DNA of 64,000 nucleotides from Microvirga makkahensis (GCF_009830105.1 NZ_WURB01000011.1:1-64000); one strand, 5' to 3'; numbered from the stretch's first letter, positions 44,365 to 54,199 are shown. Notes: a model not told the origin generated them from the sequence alone. Made by a program: numbers and translations.

Positions 44365-45892
44365 CGCATCGTGCGAAACATTGGACCCGGTTTCGCATCG
44401 AACGGTGCGCTTGCCATGAGGAGGGCTCCGGATTTTCCCAAAAGCGGATTCCACCTTTCACGCCCGATGCTCTAGCGGCCGTCGATGTCGTGGATAGAGC
44501 ACCGTCATCTTCGCCCGCGCAGCTGCCCACCTCAACCTCGACCACCTCAAGCGGGATCCGGCCCGGATTGACCAGACGGCGCACGGAGCCGGCCGGGATA
44601 TGGATGGCCTCGTTCTCATGAACGAGGCTTACGTTCCCGTTCACCGTCACCTGAGCGGTGCCCGCCACCACGATCCAATGTTCACCACAGTGGTGCTGCC
44701 TCTGGAGCGGGAGACGCCTGCCCGGCTTCACGACGATGCGCTTCACCCGGAAGCTGGAGCCCTGACCGATATACTGACACCACCCCCAGGACCGGCACGT
44801 GCGGACGTGCTCGCTCGCTTCTGGATGCTGCCTGGCGCACATCGCCGCCACGAGATCCCTCACCAGATCGGAGCGACAGCGCGAGGCCACTAGCACCGCG
44901 TCGGAACGGGCAACGACCACGACGTCCTCGAGACCGGCCACCGCCGTGAGAATACCCTCGCCGTGAACGAGACTGTTGCGGGTTTCGAAGACCTCGACGT
45001 TGCCGTGAAGCGCATTGCCCGCCGCGTCGCGCGGCGACGCATCCCACAGAGCTCCCCAGGAGCCGATGTCGGTCCAGGAGAAAGAGACGGGCAGGACGCC
45101 GGCACGTTCCGTTCGCTCCATGACGGCGTAATCGATGGATATTTTCGGGGCCTGCCCGAACGCTCCCTCGCCGAGGCGGATGAAATCGGGGTCGGCGGTG
45201 GCGGCTTCGAGAGACTCCTTTGCGGCAGATAGAACCTCCGGCTGGAAGCGCTCCAGCTCCTCCATCATCACGTCGGCGCGGAACAGGAAGTTGCCGCTGT
45301 TCCAGAGGCAACCCTGGTCGATATAGCTCTGTGCCGCTGCCGGATCCGGCTTCTCGACGAAACCTTCGACGCGGAAAGCACCGGTCCCTTCGATCGGCCT
45401 GCCGGGCCGGATGTAGCCAAAGCCGGTAGCAGGGTATTGCGGCAGGACGCCCAGGGTCATGATGGATCCCCGGCGCGCGGCCTCGAGGGCAGCCTCACAT
45501 GACGCAACGAAAGCCGCCTGATCGTCGATCACGTGGTCGGCGGCGGCAACGAGCACGACCGTATCGGGAGCATGACAGGCCGCATGGCAGGCCGCGACGG
45601 CAATGGCGGCGGCGGTGTCCCTCTGGGCAGGCTCGAGAATGATATCGGCCCCCACCCCGATCTGCGCGAGTTGGTCGGCGACGACGAAGCGGGTCCCCTT
45701 GCCGGAAATCACGACGGGGCGCTGGAAAATACCAGGGGCGGCAACGCGCTGAGCGGCCATTTGGAAGGTGGAGAGCTCTCCCAGCATCGTGACAAACGGC
45801 TTGGGCATGCTGGCACGAGAGGCGGGCCAGAGCCGCGTTCCCGAGCCGCCGCAAAGGATAACGGGCAGGATCCTGTCGCGGCTCCCGCTCAT
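44327..45892 (-). CDS. manC: Mannose-1-phosphate guanylyltransferase/mannose-6-phosphate isomerase, C-terminus shifted
   Basis: A 521-residue protein from ATG 45892. The pyrophosphorylase domain starts VILCGGSGTRLWPASRASMP, with KPF as the nucleotide-binding continuation; FVEKPD and WNSGNFLF follow. The C-terminal cupin has PGRRLPLQRQHHCGEHWIVV and VHENEAIHIPAGSVRRL. It makes GDP-mannose for surface glycans. The normal end (GEDD then about 9 residues) is lost: after GEDD the frame is off by one, the ancestral stop at 44472-44474 lies in another frame, and translation continues some 48 residues into a repeat. The catalytic domains are intact, so activity is likely. A sequencing error is possible. 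Confidence 0.88.
   Translation of the reverse strand: MSGSRDRILPVILCGGSGTRLWPASRASMPKPFVTMLGELSTFQMAAQRVAAPGIFQRPVVISGKGTRFVVADQLAQIGVGADIILEPAQRDTAAAIAVAACHAACHAPDTVVLVAAADHVIDDQAAFVASCEAALEAARRGSIMTLGVLPQYPATGFGYIRPGRPIEGTGAFRVEGFVEKPDPAAAQSYIDQGCLWNSGNFLFRADVMMEELERFQPEVLSAAKESLEAATADPDFIRLGEGAFGQAPKISIDYAVMERTERAGVLPVSFSWTDIGSWGALWDASPRDAAGNALHGNVEVFETRNSLVHGEGILTAVAGLEDVVVVARSDAVLVASRCRSDLVRDLVAAMCARQHPEASEHVRTCRSWGWCQYIGQGSSFRVKRIVVKPGRRLPLQRQHHCGEHWIVVAGTAQVTVNGNVSLVHENEAIHIPAGSVRRLVNPGRIPLEVVEVEVGSCAGEDDGALSTTSTAARASGVKGGIRFWENPEPSSWQAHRSMRNRVQCFARCAKRSGYRSQCPL
44365..44474. repeat. Rhizobiales-type palindromic intergenic repeat
   Basis: GCGCATCGTGCGAAA and CGCATCGAACGGTGCGC, then TTTTCCCAAAAGCGGATTCC and GCCCGATGCTCTAG, are the parts of a very common extragenic element of Hyphomicrobiales that folds into nested hairpins. 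It fills the gap between the epimerase and manC stops, and the shifted manC frame reads through it. Confidence 0.65.
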
Positions 45893-46153
45893 TTCAGATC
45901 CTGCCCATGCGTTCCGACCGCCATCAATAGAGGTCGTCCCACCCGGGGTATGGGATTCGGCGAAGGAGCATCGGAGAAGCTTCCCCAAGGATCAGGATTG
46001 CCTGCTCGAATACAACATAATTATATATCATACAACGCCTGCAACCCGCCGCTTGCCCGTATCGTCATCGGGATAGCCGCTACCCTATACCGTAGTTCGC
46101 AAGCGCGAGGGGATGCGTCAGTAATGGCAAGATCAATGGCTATGCATCATCGA

Positions 46154-47251
46154 TCAGGCCACCTTATTTATTCGCGGGTCCCTCAGCAAAAACGTGAGGT
46201 AAAGAGGCAAAGTAGAATTGACGCCCTGAATTCCGTGAAAAATACCCGCCAAACCATGAGAAAACAAACGAAGAGCCACTAAGTAGGACACGACAGTGGC
46301 GATAGATTTTGGGTTTAATTCAACATCATTGGCGATCCACAAGAAGGATACAGCAATGACGAACGCAAGGGTTATGCTGCTCAGGAAATGATTGCGGGCT
46401 GACAGCGTCATGCGCTCACGGTAGGCTTCAAAATAATGTCTGTAGTCAGGGTCGCCACGAACCTCTTGCAGAATTTTTCCTTCGTCGAACGACTGCTTCT
46501 TTGAAAGCCAGCGCGACTGTAAGCGCTTCATCGTAATTCCGTATCCAGGTGCGTAAATACGAATGCGATGGCCGATATTTGTACTGTGGACGGCAGCATA
46601 GATGTAGAACGGGCTCAGCAGAACAAGACTCAGCAAGACAATGATCGTCAAAGCTGGAAACAGCTTTGCGCATGTTGCCAAGCCTGCCACGGTCAGAACA
46701 CATGCCGTACTGGCGTTCATGACATTCAACAGGCTTCGAGACATGACGCGGGGCGCCTGTTTTGTGATGTTTGCAATTTCCCCTTGGGGAAGCGCAGCGT
46801 TGTTGTCTTGATAATGACGGACAATCGACAGGCTATCGACGACGCAGGTCATCTCGTACTCCAATACGACCTTTGCCGCCAATCTATTGCCGAGATATCC
46901 CAAGCCGCTTCCTACCGCCAAGACGCCGGCCAGCCCAATGGCGGCCCAGATCAAGCCCTCTTGAATGGCCGTCGGGTCCAGCTGACTGTCGGAGAGAGAG
47001 TGAGTTAGTATGTGAATGCCAACAACGAAACTTGCGGCATCGGCTAGCCGACCACTTGTGGTGAGAATGATGCTGAACAGGATACGCCTACCAAATTGCG
47101 GCAGAATGGTAATGCGAAGCCAGGCTGCCAGAAGTCTCAGCCGGTCAACCAGGCGTTTGCCGATTTTAGGGCGCCAATTTGCGAATGTCTGACCAGACTT
47201 CGCGCCCGCTTTCGTCTCCTCCAGTTCGTCAGCCTCAAGATCATCCGTCAT
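46154..47251 (-). CDS. ABC exporter-type membrane domain protein without ATPase domain
   Basis: A 365-residue integral membrane protein from the ATG at 47251 (GGAAG nine bases upstream; a TTG two codons earlier is less likely). It has six or so hydrophobic segments (for example AAIGLAGVLAVGSGLGYLG and LTIIVLLSLVLLSPFYIYAA) arranged as in ABC exporter membrane domains. The sequence ends without any Walker motif, and no ATPase gene lies next to it. The flanks are AT-rich, suggesting transfer. It might work with an ATPase encoded elsewhere or be a remnant. It lies next to polysaccharide genes, so glycan export is possible. Confidence 0.72.
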   Translation of the reverse strand: MTDDLEADELEETKAGAKSGQTFANWRPKIGKRLVDRLRLLAAWLRITILPQFGRRILFSIILTTSGRLADAASFVVGIHILTHSLSDSQLDPTAIQEGLIWAAIGLAGVLAVGSGLGYLGNRLAAKVVLEYEMTCVVDSLSIVRHYQDNNAALPQGEIANITKQAPRVMSRSLLNVMNASTACVLTVAGLATCAKLFPALTIIVLLSLVLLSPFYIYAAVHSTNIGHRIRIYAPGYGITMKRLQSRWLSKKQSFDEGKILQEVRGDPDYRHYFEAYRERMTLSARNHFLSSITLAFVIAVSFLWIANDVELNPKSIATVVSYLVALRLFSHGLAGIFHGIQGVNSTLPLYLTFLLRDPRINKVA

Positions 47252-47716
47252 GTGCAATTGCTTCCGTAGACTCCACGAAAAGAGCCGGACGTTATCCGTG
47301 GCTTCTTATCAGGGCCGTGCTGAATGCCATCCCGTTTTGTTGGCGCTCGATGGCATTTAATTAATTCAAGACCAATTCCCATGGAGCTTACGCCCACCAA
47401 CTGAGGAAATTAAACCTTTAAGACCTAAACTTTCATATCATCTGCTCGAAATCTGCCCCATTTCTCAGGCCCGCATGGGCCGTAAGACCAATAACGCCAC
47501 ATCAAATCGCCTGCAACGAGATAAGCCGCACCTCAACAGACGCCCCACGGGGCCTGCCGGTTAATCCAGAAGCTCCTTCTCGGACCATTACCCTCGCAGG
47601 AAAAGCCGGATCCTTGACGTCCCTTTGCACCACATGCTAACTGGCCGGTCCATTCTCGTCGTTCATGCGCCCTTATATTCTACGAAAAATTAGCAAGAAT
47701 ACGATTGGTTCGGGCC
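47252..47716. other. Gene-free, moderately AT-rich gap
   Basis: About 465 bases between the divergent ABC membrane-domain gene and the family 2 glycosyltransferase gene. No convincing gene, terminator or palindrome is seen; it probably holds both promoters. Confidence 0.5.
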
Positions 47717-48565
47717 ATGTCTCCAACGATAAGCGTGGTAATACCCACCTTCAACCGCCAGGAAGCGACCCTAAGGGCGATCAATTCTGCGCTGCGCCAG
47801 TTCCGCAAGCCGGAGGAAATCATCGTCGTAGACGATGCCTCGGCTCCTCCGTTCTCCTTAGCGCACCCTTCATTGCAAGACCCTTGCATACGGGTCATCA
47901 ACCTTCCCTCGAACCAAGGAGCGGCAGCCGCTCGCCAGGCGGGCGTGGATGCCGCGGCAGGCGACTTGATCGCCTTTCTCGACTCCGATGACCAGTGGCT
48001 GCCTGAAAAGCTGGCCCACCAGCTCCCCTTCCTCTCCCAGGGCCACAGCGATCTTGTGGCAGTCTCATGCGGGTGGATCGAGGAAGGTGAGCGTTCGAGG
48101 ACGCGCACCCCCATTGCGAGCGCGGACCCTGCCGATTTTGCCAGCGGATGCTGGTTCGCTCCTGGCTCTACAATCGTTATACCGCGCGCGGCTTTCCGGA
48201 TCGTGGGGCCGTTCGACACAACCCTGAGGCGCCTCGAGGATCTGGACTGGTTTCTGCGATTTGCGCTCTGCGGCGGACGGCTGGAAGTCTCCCCATACCC
48301 GGGCGCTCGGATCTCGATCGGACGGCGCGGACGAAGCTCTCCTGTGAGGGAAGCGAGCCTACAGATCATGCGCCGCTATGGCGAGGAGCTTGAACCTGGT
48401 CTGCGCCGACGTCTGGCTGCCTACCTTGATCTGGAGCGTGCTGCGGCAGCACGCAACGACGGGCGCCATGCTGCCATGGCAGCTCTTCTCATTCGCTCAA
48501 TTCTGAACTATCCGCGCTTCCGCCTGCCCCTCCGGGAATGGTGGCAGGAGAAGCCCAATTCTTGA
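47717..48565 (+). CDS. Glycosyltransferase family 2
   Basis: A 282-residue GT-A protein starting at ATG 47717: ISVVIPTFNRQEATLRAINS, EEIIVVDDAS, GDLIAFLDSDDQWLPEKL (DxD metal site) and RLEDLDWFLRFAL. Such enzymes add sugars to lipid-linked glycan intermediates on the cytoplasmic face. The next gene, wecB, starts 88 bases later, so it may open the operon that continues to the family 4 transferases. Confidence 0.9.
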   Translation: MSPTISVVIPTFNRQEATLRAINSALRQFRKPEEIIVVDDASAPPFSLAHPSLQDPCIRVINLPSNQGAAAARQAGVDAAAGDLIAFLDSDDQWLPEKLAHQLPFLSQGHSDLVAVSCGWIEEGERSRTRTPIASADPADFASGCWFAPGSTIVIPRAAFRIVGPFDTTLRRLEDLDWFLRFALCGGRLEVSPYPGARISIGRRGRSSPVREASLQIMRRYGEELEPGLRRRLAAYLDLERAAAARNDGRHAAMAALLIRSILNYPRFRLPLREWWQEKPNS

Positions 48566-48652
48566 TGCCTGAACCTGATGACGTCGAAATTGAGGGTTGA
48601 CATGCCCTTAGGATAAAGACCATTAGCGCACAACCGGGACCAGAGTAACAAA

Positions 48653-49768
48653 ATGACACAACGAAATACAAAGCGCGTTCTTTGTCTAGTCGGCACAAGG
48701 CCCGAGTGCATCAAAATGGCTCCCGTCATCAAAGCGCTCCAACAGGAGAGCTGGGCTGAGCCAGTGGTCGTGAGCACCGGCCAGCACCGCGAGATGGTCC
48801 AGCAAGTGCTCTCGCTCTTCAATATCCGGGTCGACCATGACCTGGATGTTATGGTCCCCAACCAAACCCTCTCGGGCTTGAGCAGCAAGATCTTCGCCAA
48901 GCTCGATCCTCTTTTGACGGCCGAGAACTTCGATCTCGTTCTCGTCCAGGGCGACACGACATCGGTCATGGTGGCCGCACTCGCGGCATTCTATCATCGC
49001 ATTCCCATAGGGCATGTCGAAGCTGGACTGCGCACGCATGATATCGAGCGCCCATTTCCTGAAGAGCTGAATCGCGTCGTTACAGGGCTCGTCACTCAAC
49101 TCCACTTTGCCCCTACTGTTCGTGCGCGGGAAAATCTCCTGAGGGAAGGCAAGCCCGCTCACTCCGTACACGTTACAGGCAATACCGTTGTGGATGCTCT
49201 ACTGGACGTCGCGGGACGGGATCTGCCCTGCGGTTTCCCGACGAGTCCCGACAGGCGTCTCATCCTGATGACGGCGCATCGCCGCGAGAACTTCGGTCAG
49301 CCGATCCTGGAGATCTGCGCCGCACTCCGTGAGATCCACGACCGCTTCCCGGACCTTGAATTCGTATACCCCGTTCACCCCAATCCCAACATTCGCGAGC
49401 CCGTATACGCAGCCCTCGAAGGCTTGGAGCGCGTCCACCTGATCGCACCGGCGGACTATGAAGCACTCATCATGCTGATGAAACGCTCGACTCTGATCCT
49501 GACCGACAGCGGCGGCATCCAGGAAGAAGCCCCCGCCCTGGGCAAGCCCGTTCTTGTCCTCAGAGACGAGACCGAGCGGCCCGAGGCAGTAGAGGCCGGT
49601 GTCGCGAAACTCGTAGGAGCACGGCGCGAGCGGATTGTGGCGGAAGCGGCAAGGCTGCTGACCGACGAGGCGGCATACAGTGCCATGGCGCGGGCAGGAT
49701 CCCCCTACGGCGACGGGACAGCGGCGCGCCGTATCGTCGCGATTTGCAACGAGTTCCTCTTACGCTAG
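48653..49768 (+). CDS. wecB: UDP-N-acetylglucosamine 2-epimerase
   Basis: A 371-residue non-hydrolysing 2-epimerase: LVGTRPECIKMAPVIKALQQ at the N-terminus, STGQHREMV, GHVEAGLRTHDIERPFPEE (catalytic His/Glu) and TDSGGIQEEAPALGKPVLVL. It interconverts UDP-GlcNAc and UDP-ManNAc. The next gene oxidises UDP-ManNAc to UDP-ManNAcA, so the pair makes an acidic sugar donor for a surface polymer. Confidence 0.95.
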   Translation: MTQRNTKRVLCLVGTRPECIKMAPVIKALQQESWAEPVVVSTGQHREMVQQVLSLFNIRVDHDLDVMVPNQTLSGLSSKIFAKLDPLLTAENFDLVLVQGDTTSVMVAALAAFYHRIPIGHVEAGLRTHDIERPFPEELNRVVTGLVTQLHFAPTVRARENLLREGKPAHSVHVTGNTVVDALLDVAGRDLPCGFPTSPDRRLILMTAHRRENFGQPILEICAALREIHDRFPDLEFVYPVHPNPNIREPVYAALEGLERVHLIAPADYEALIMLMKRSTLILTDSGGIQEEAPALGKPVLVLRDETERPEAVEAGVAKLVGARRERIVAEAARLLTDEAAYSAMARAGSPYGDGTAARRIVAICNEFLLR

Positions 49769-49817
49769 ACGCATACAACCCGACAGCACACGCACCGACA
49801 CATACCGGATTCAAAAT

Positions 49818-51074
49818 ATGACCGCTTCCAATTATTCCTTCAAAACGATCTCCGTTGTCGGGCTCGGCTATATCGGCCTCCCAACAGCAGCCACGCTCGC
49901 TACTCGCGGCGTTGAGGTGATTGGTGTTGACGTTAAGGAAAGCGTGGTCAATCGCCTGAATGAGGGCAAGGCTCACTTTTCGGAGCCCGACCTGGACATC
50001 CTGCTCGAGGCCGCGGTTACGACCGGCAAGCTGAGGGCCGTGACTGAGCCATTGCCAGCAGATGCTTTCATTATCGCGGTTCCCACCCCGTTCTTGCCGG
50101 ACAAGTCCGCTGACCTTTCCTATGTCGAGAGCGCCACACGCGCGGTCGCAAAGGTTCTCAAGGAAGGTGACCTCGTCATCCTGGAATCGACGAGTCCCGT
50201 GGGAACGACACGCAAGATCTGCGAATGGATTGCGGAAGAACGCCCGGAGCTTGAGTTGCCGCTCAACGGACGTCCTGGCAATATCAACATCGCGTACTGC
50301 CCGGAACGCATTCTTCCAGGCCGCATGGTCTTCGAACTGGTTGAGAACGACCGGATCATTGGTGGCATGAGCAATGCCTGCGCACAACGCGCCGAGAGTC
50401 TCTATCGGCTCTTCGTGCGCGGCGCCCTGCTGCATACGAAGGCAGCTGTTGCAGAACTCGTGAAACTCATCGAGAACGCGTATCGGGATGTCAATATCGC
50501 CTTCGCCAATGAACTTTCCAATGTCTGCGAACAGATGGGCCTGAATGTCTGGGAGGCTATTTCGCTCGCGAACCGGCATCCTCGCGTCAACATCCTCAAC
50601 CCCGGTCCGGGCGTTGGCGGCCACTGCATCGCAGTCGACCCTTGGTTCCTGATTTCGGCAGCACGGGACAAGACTCCACTGATGGCCGCTGCCCGTGAAG
50701 TGAATGACGGCAAGCCTAAGCGTGTCCTTGAGCAGGTCCGTCAGCAAATGGACCGCTTCAAGCGTCCCGTCGTAGCCTGCCTCGGCTTGAGCTATAAGCC
50801 CGATATCGACGACCTTCGCGAAAGCCCAGCGTTGCACATTGCGAATGCTTTAGCTCAAGAAGATGTCAATCTCATTGTTGTCGAGCCTCATATCCAGGAT
50901 CTGCCGGACTCCCTTGCGAACCGCGCCAATGTCGAGAAGAAAGACTTCGACGAAGCGCTTCGCAATGCCGACATTGTCGTTCTCCTTGTTGGACATGCGG
51001 CCTTCAAGAACGCTCCGCACGATCTCCTGCTAAGCCGTATCGTGGTCGACACAGTCGGGCTGTGGCAACACTAA
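49818..51074 (+). CDS. wecC: UDP-N-acetyl-D-mannosaminuronate dehydrogenase
   Basis: A 418-residue nucleotide-sugar dehydrogenase from ATG 49818. ISVVGLGYIGLPTAATLATR is the NAD site, NIAYCPERILPGRM is typical of the WecC/TviB group, and GPGVGGHCIAVDPWFL carries the catalytic cysteine in the WecC form (GGHC, not the GGSC of the Ugd at 7.8 kb). It oxidises UDP-ManNAc to UDP-ManNAcA. It directly follows wecB. Confidence 0.94.
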   Translation: MTASNYSFKTISVVGLGYIGLPTAATLATRGVEVIGVDVKESVVNRLNEGKAHFSEPDLDILLEAAVTTGKLRAVTEPLPADAFIIAVPTPFLPDKSADLSYVESATRAVAKVLKEGDLVILESTSPVGTTRKICEWIAEERPELELPLNGRPGNINIAYCPERILPGRMVFELVENDRIIGGMSNACAQRAESLYRLFVRGALLHTKAAVAELVKLIENAYRDVNIAFANELSNVCEQMGLNVWEAISLANRHPRVNILNPGPGVGGHCIAVDPWFLISAARDKTPLMAAAREVNDGKPKRVLEQVRQQMDRFKRPVVACLGLSYKPDIDDLRESPALHIANALAQEDVNLIVVEPHIQDLPDSLANRANVEKKDFDEALRNADIVVLLVGHAAFKNAPHDLLLSRIVVDTVGLWQH

Positions 51075-51124
51075 CTATCGCTACAAAATCGACGTGGCTT
51101 ACGCCCGCAGGATGCTGACCGGAG

Positions 51125-52879
51125 GTGCGGTCTTCATCAGCACCCGCTGGCGTAAGAGGAGGTAGCAAAGGAAAAGACGCTGGATTTTACATCTCGCATG
51201 CCGTTATACAGTTAAGCGAAGGCGCCCGAAGGATCACACTTGTGGATACGCGCATGATGCGACCGGAGCACAGAAAGCCTGCGCGCCTTCTGCCGAGTGA
51301 GCTGCGGTGGATCTATGAGTCCGTTAGGTTGCGCCTGAATTCCCGCAACCTAACCTCCCGGCCCGTCACCAGGCGCCTCCAGGGCTGGCCGAACGTTTCG
51401 CCCAGGCAAGATACGCCCCCTGGGAAGACTGCACCGCCAGAAGCCATTCCTCCGAAACAAGCCTTGTCTCGCTCTCCGGACAGGCCGTTGTCCGGCACTG
51501 AAATCCGCTCCCTCACGTCGGCGCGGCTTCGCCGCATTCTACAGATCTACAGAATTGCAAGGGACGAAGTACACCTTCTTCGTAATGGCTTTCTGCAAGA
51601 CCTGCCGTCTATCCAACGTGCGATCGAGAAAGTTCCTCGACGCGGCATATACCTCACAGACAATTCTCTACCGTTTCATTCTGCCGGATATGCCATGCGC
51701 TCACATGGTCTTGTGTCAGGCATGCGGATGTGCGGAATCGATACCACGATCATCACCCGTCTTGGCTATCCGCAAATAATTGAAGATTTCCGGCATGTCC
51801 GCCCGAGAGGAATCGAGCGAATAGAAGAGGTGCCCTACGATCGGCTCGATGCCGATGCGACACAGCTTACAGCTCTCTCGAACCGGGAATACATTAAATT
51901 AAACGTCCAAGCTGTCATCGAGGCCGCAGACAGAATACGCCCCTCTGTCATACATGCGGCTTCCAATTTCGTCACCGGTCTGACCGCAGTGGCTGCGGCC
52001 CGCGCCTTGCGGATTCCAAGTGTTTACGAGGTACGCGGTCTGTGGGAAATCACCGCCCTCTCGCGCGAACCTTCCTACATCAATACGTTGCACTACGCTC
52101 ATGCCGTCCGCCTCGAGACGGAAGCCTGCCTCGCCGCCGATCGTGTCATCGCCATCACGGGAGCCCTCAAAGACGAGCTCGTCCGGCGCGGTGTTCCCAG
52201 CGGCAAGATCGACGTTGTTCCGAATGGTGTCGATACCGGCCGCTTCTCTCCGGGCTCTCGAGATGTGGCGCTCGGGCTTCGACTGGGCCTCACCCCGGAA
52301 CATGTCGTCATCGGGTATGTCGGCTCAATTCTGGACTATGAGGGCCTCGATGATCTCCTACATGCAGTGCGCATCTGTATAGACCAGGGAGTGGCAAATC
52401 TTCGTCTGTTGATCGTGGGAGATGGGGCCGCATATGAGAGCTGCGTCGCTCTTGCGGAGGATCTCGAACTCGGCGAGCATGTCATCTTCACAGGCCGGGT
52501 TCCGCATCACGAGGCGGAGGCCTACTACTCCTTGATCGACATCACGCCATTTCCTCGGAAGCCCCTTCCTGTGTGTGAGATGGTATCTCCGCTCAAGCCT
52601 TTCGAGGCGATGGCGATGGGAAAGTGCGTGGTCGTTTCAAGCGTCGCGGCCCTTGCTGAGATCGTTGGAGATAGACCGATCGGCTTCGTTTATCAGAAGG
52701 GCAGCGTTGACGACCTGGCGCGGACGCTCCTGCGAGTGGCGTCGGATCGGGATCTGCGCGTGAAGGTCGGCCAAGAGGCCCGCCTCTTTGTGGCCGCAGA
52801 ACGAGATTGGCGGTTTCTTGCGCAGCGGGTCATCGAGGTTTACGAGAAGCTGCCTGGTTGGAAGATGGAGAGTGTCTAG
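51125..52879 (+). CDS. Glycosyltransferase family 4, long N-terminus
   Basis: A 584-residue protein whose first 165 residues have no recognised domain and include a Pro/Ser-rich linker; ATG 51257 is a plausible shorter start. The GT4 part has FHSAGYAMRSHGLVSGMRMC, ARALRIPSVYEVRGLWE, VVPNGVDTGRFSPGSRDV and the donor-site segment KPFEAMAMGKCVVVSS. It follows wecC by 50 bases and probably adds a sugar in the ManNAcA-containing polymer. Confidence 0.85.
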   Translation: MRSSSAPAGVRGGSKGKDAGFYISHAVIQLSEGARRITLVDTRMMRPEHRKPARLLPSELRWIYESVRLRLNSRNLTSRPVTRRLQGWPNVSPRQDTPPGKTAPPEAIPPKQALSRSPDRPLSGTEIRSLTSARLRRILQIYRIARDEVHLLRNGFLQDLPSIQRAIEKVPRRGIYLTDNSLPFHSAGYAMRSHGLVSGMRMCGIDTTIITRLGYPQIIEDFRHVRPRGIERIEEVPYDRLDADATQLTALSNREYIKLNVQAVIEAADRIRPSVIHAASNFVTGLTAVAAARALRIPSVYEVRGLWEITALSREPSYINTLHYAHAVRLETEACLAADRVIAITGALKDELVRRGVPSGKIDVVPNGVDTGRFSPGSRDVALGLRLGLTPEHVVIGYVGSILDYEGLDDLLHAVRICIDQGVANLRLLIVGDGAAYESCVALAEDLELGEHVIFTGRVPHHEAEAYYSLIDITPFPRKPLPVCEMVSPLKPFEAMAMGKCVVVSSVAALAEIVGDRPIGFVYQKGSVDDLARTLLRVASDRDLRVKVGQEARLFVAAERDWRFLAQRVIEVYEKLPGWKMESV

Positions 52880-52936
52880 GGTGTATGGCTACTCAACGGC
52901 ACTACCGACGGAGCGGGCCTTGCGCCTAGTGCTTCC

Positions 52937-54094
52937 ATGAGTACTCCCAAGGCAGTTGTCCTTGCAGCGCATCCATGGGACGGCATTCCCTATGGCCTGC
53001 ATCATATGGCACGGGGACTGGCGCGGCTCGGCTGGCAGGTACTCTATATCGAACCTTACTTTTCGCCCTTGCACCTGATCAGCGGGCGCCGGCGTGGGCG
53101 CATGTTCGGCGCGCGGCATCGGGCAACAGACGAGGCGGGCGTATTTGTCCTATCGCCCTTTACCCTCGCTCCCCACGTCAACCTGCCTCTTGTGCGCTCA
53201 TCGGCGACGCTTCACCTTGCGAGGCATCTGTCCTGGCCGTATTTCGGAAATAAGCCGCTCGCAGGCACACCTTTCTCTGACCCGGATCTTGTCCTTTGCG
53301 GGGCGCCAACCCTGACGGAGGTGGCCCTTTCGCTGAATGGGCGACTTAGTCTCTATCGGCTTGCCGACGACAGCAGCTTGTTCGACGCCGTCACTCCAGC
53401 GGCAAGACAGGCCGAAGCCGAAGCGATTTCGAGGTTCGACGGCATAATCGTTACGTCAAGTATCCTTGAGGAGCGCGTCCGAAAGCTCAAGGCCCGGCAG
53501 GTACTGCTCGTATCGAACGGTGTGGACCGTGCCTTTTTCGAGCGTCCTGCACCTGTGCCAGCCATTATGACTCACCTACAGGAGCCTCGAATTCTCTATG
53601 CCGGTGCGATTGAGAGCTGGTTCGACTGGAATTTTATTCTGCATGCGGCGGAGGCGCGCCCCAATTACAGTTTCGTGATCGTGGGCCGCCTCAACGCGCC
53701 ACCGCCCGCCCCCCTACCGCCGAATGTAGAAATCGTCGGGCAGCGCGTCTACGCGGACATGCCAGCCTTCATGCAAGCCGCGACCGTCGGCATCATACCC
53801 TTTGCCTTGAGCGACCGCGATGAGGCGGTTCGCGCCATCAATCCCCTGAAACTCTACGAATATCTTGCAGCTGGCCTTCCTGTGGTCAGCTCGGTTCGCG
53901 CCCCGAATCTCGACTGCCGAGGCCTGTTCATCTATTCTCGGAAAGAGGATATTCTCACATGCCTGGATGAAGCGATCGCTCTCCGTAGAAGCTCAACCAA
54001 AGTCTCTCTCCCAAAGGACGTCGATTGGGCCGAGATCCTTAAAGACATGCTGAAGAAGATCGGACTTCCCTACGGTGCATCTGAGCGAGGGTAG
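52937..54094 (+). CDS. TuaH-like glycosyltransferase
   Basis: A 385-residue GT-B protein resembling TuaH of teichuronic acid synthesis: GIPYGLHHMARGLARLGWQV near the N-terminus, LYRLADDSSLFD, VSNGVDRAFFERPAP, RILYAGAIESWFDWNFILHA and NPLKLYEYLAAGLPVVSS (donor site). With WecB/WecC making an aminouronic acid donor, a teichuronic-like polymer is an attractive but unproven reading. It is followed by the remains of an acyltransferase gene. Confidence 0.86.
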   Translation: MSTPKAVVLAAHPWDGIPYGLHHMARGLARLGWQVLYIEPYFSPLHLISGRRRGRMFGARHRATDEAGVFVLSPFTLAPHVNLPLVRSSATLHLARHLSWPYFGNKPLAGTPFSDPDLVLCGAPTLTEVALSLNGRLSLYRLADDSSLFDAVTPAARQAEAEAISRFDGIIVTSSILEERVRKLKARQVLLVSNGVDRAFFERPAPVPAIMTHLQEPRILYAGAIESWFDWNFILHAAEARPNYSFVIVGRLNAPPPAPLPPNVEIVGQRVYADMPAFMQAATVGIIPFALSDRDEAVRAINPLKLYEYLAAGLPVVSSVRAPNLDCRGLFIYSRKEDILTCLDEAIALRRSSTKVSLPKDVDWAEILKDMLKKIGLPYGASERG

Positions 54095-54199
54095 CCACGG
54101 CCTTTACGAATTCCGCCATAGAGGCGACTCTTGTTGGGGCCTTGGCCTCAGACGTCTCAAATTTCACCGGCTGATTTCCGCGGTTGTTGCAGCGACGGC

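Noticed and set aside
42382..44454. The flavoprotein frame extended upstream to 690 residues
   Set aside because: The extra 375 residues are antisense to the aldose-epimerase gene; the standard start at 43329 gives the family length.
45533..46282. A 249-residue plus-strand frame opposite manC and the ABC membrane-domain gene
   Set aside because: It is a shadow of manC on the other strand with no domain.
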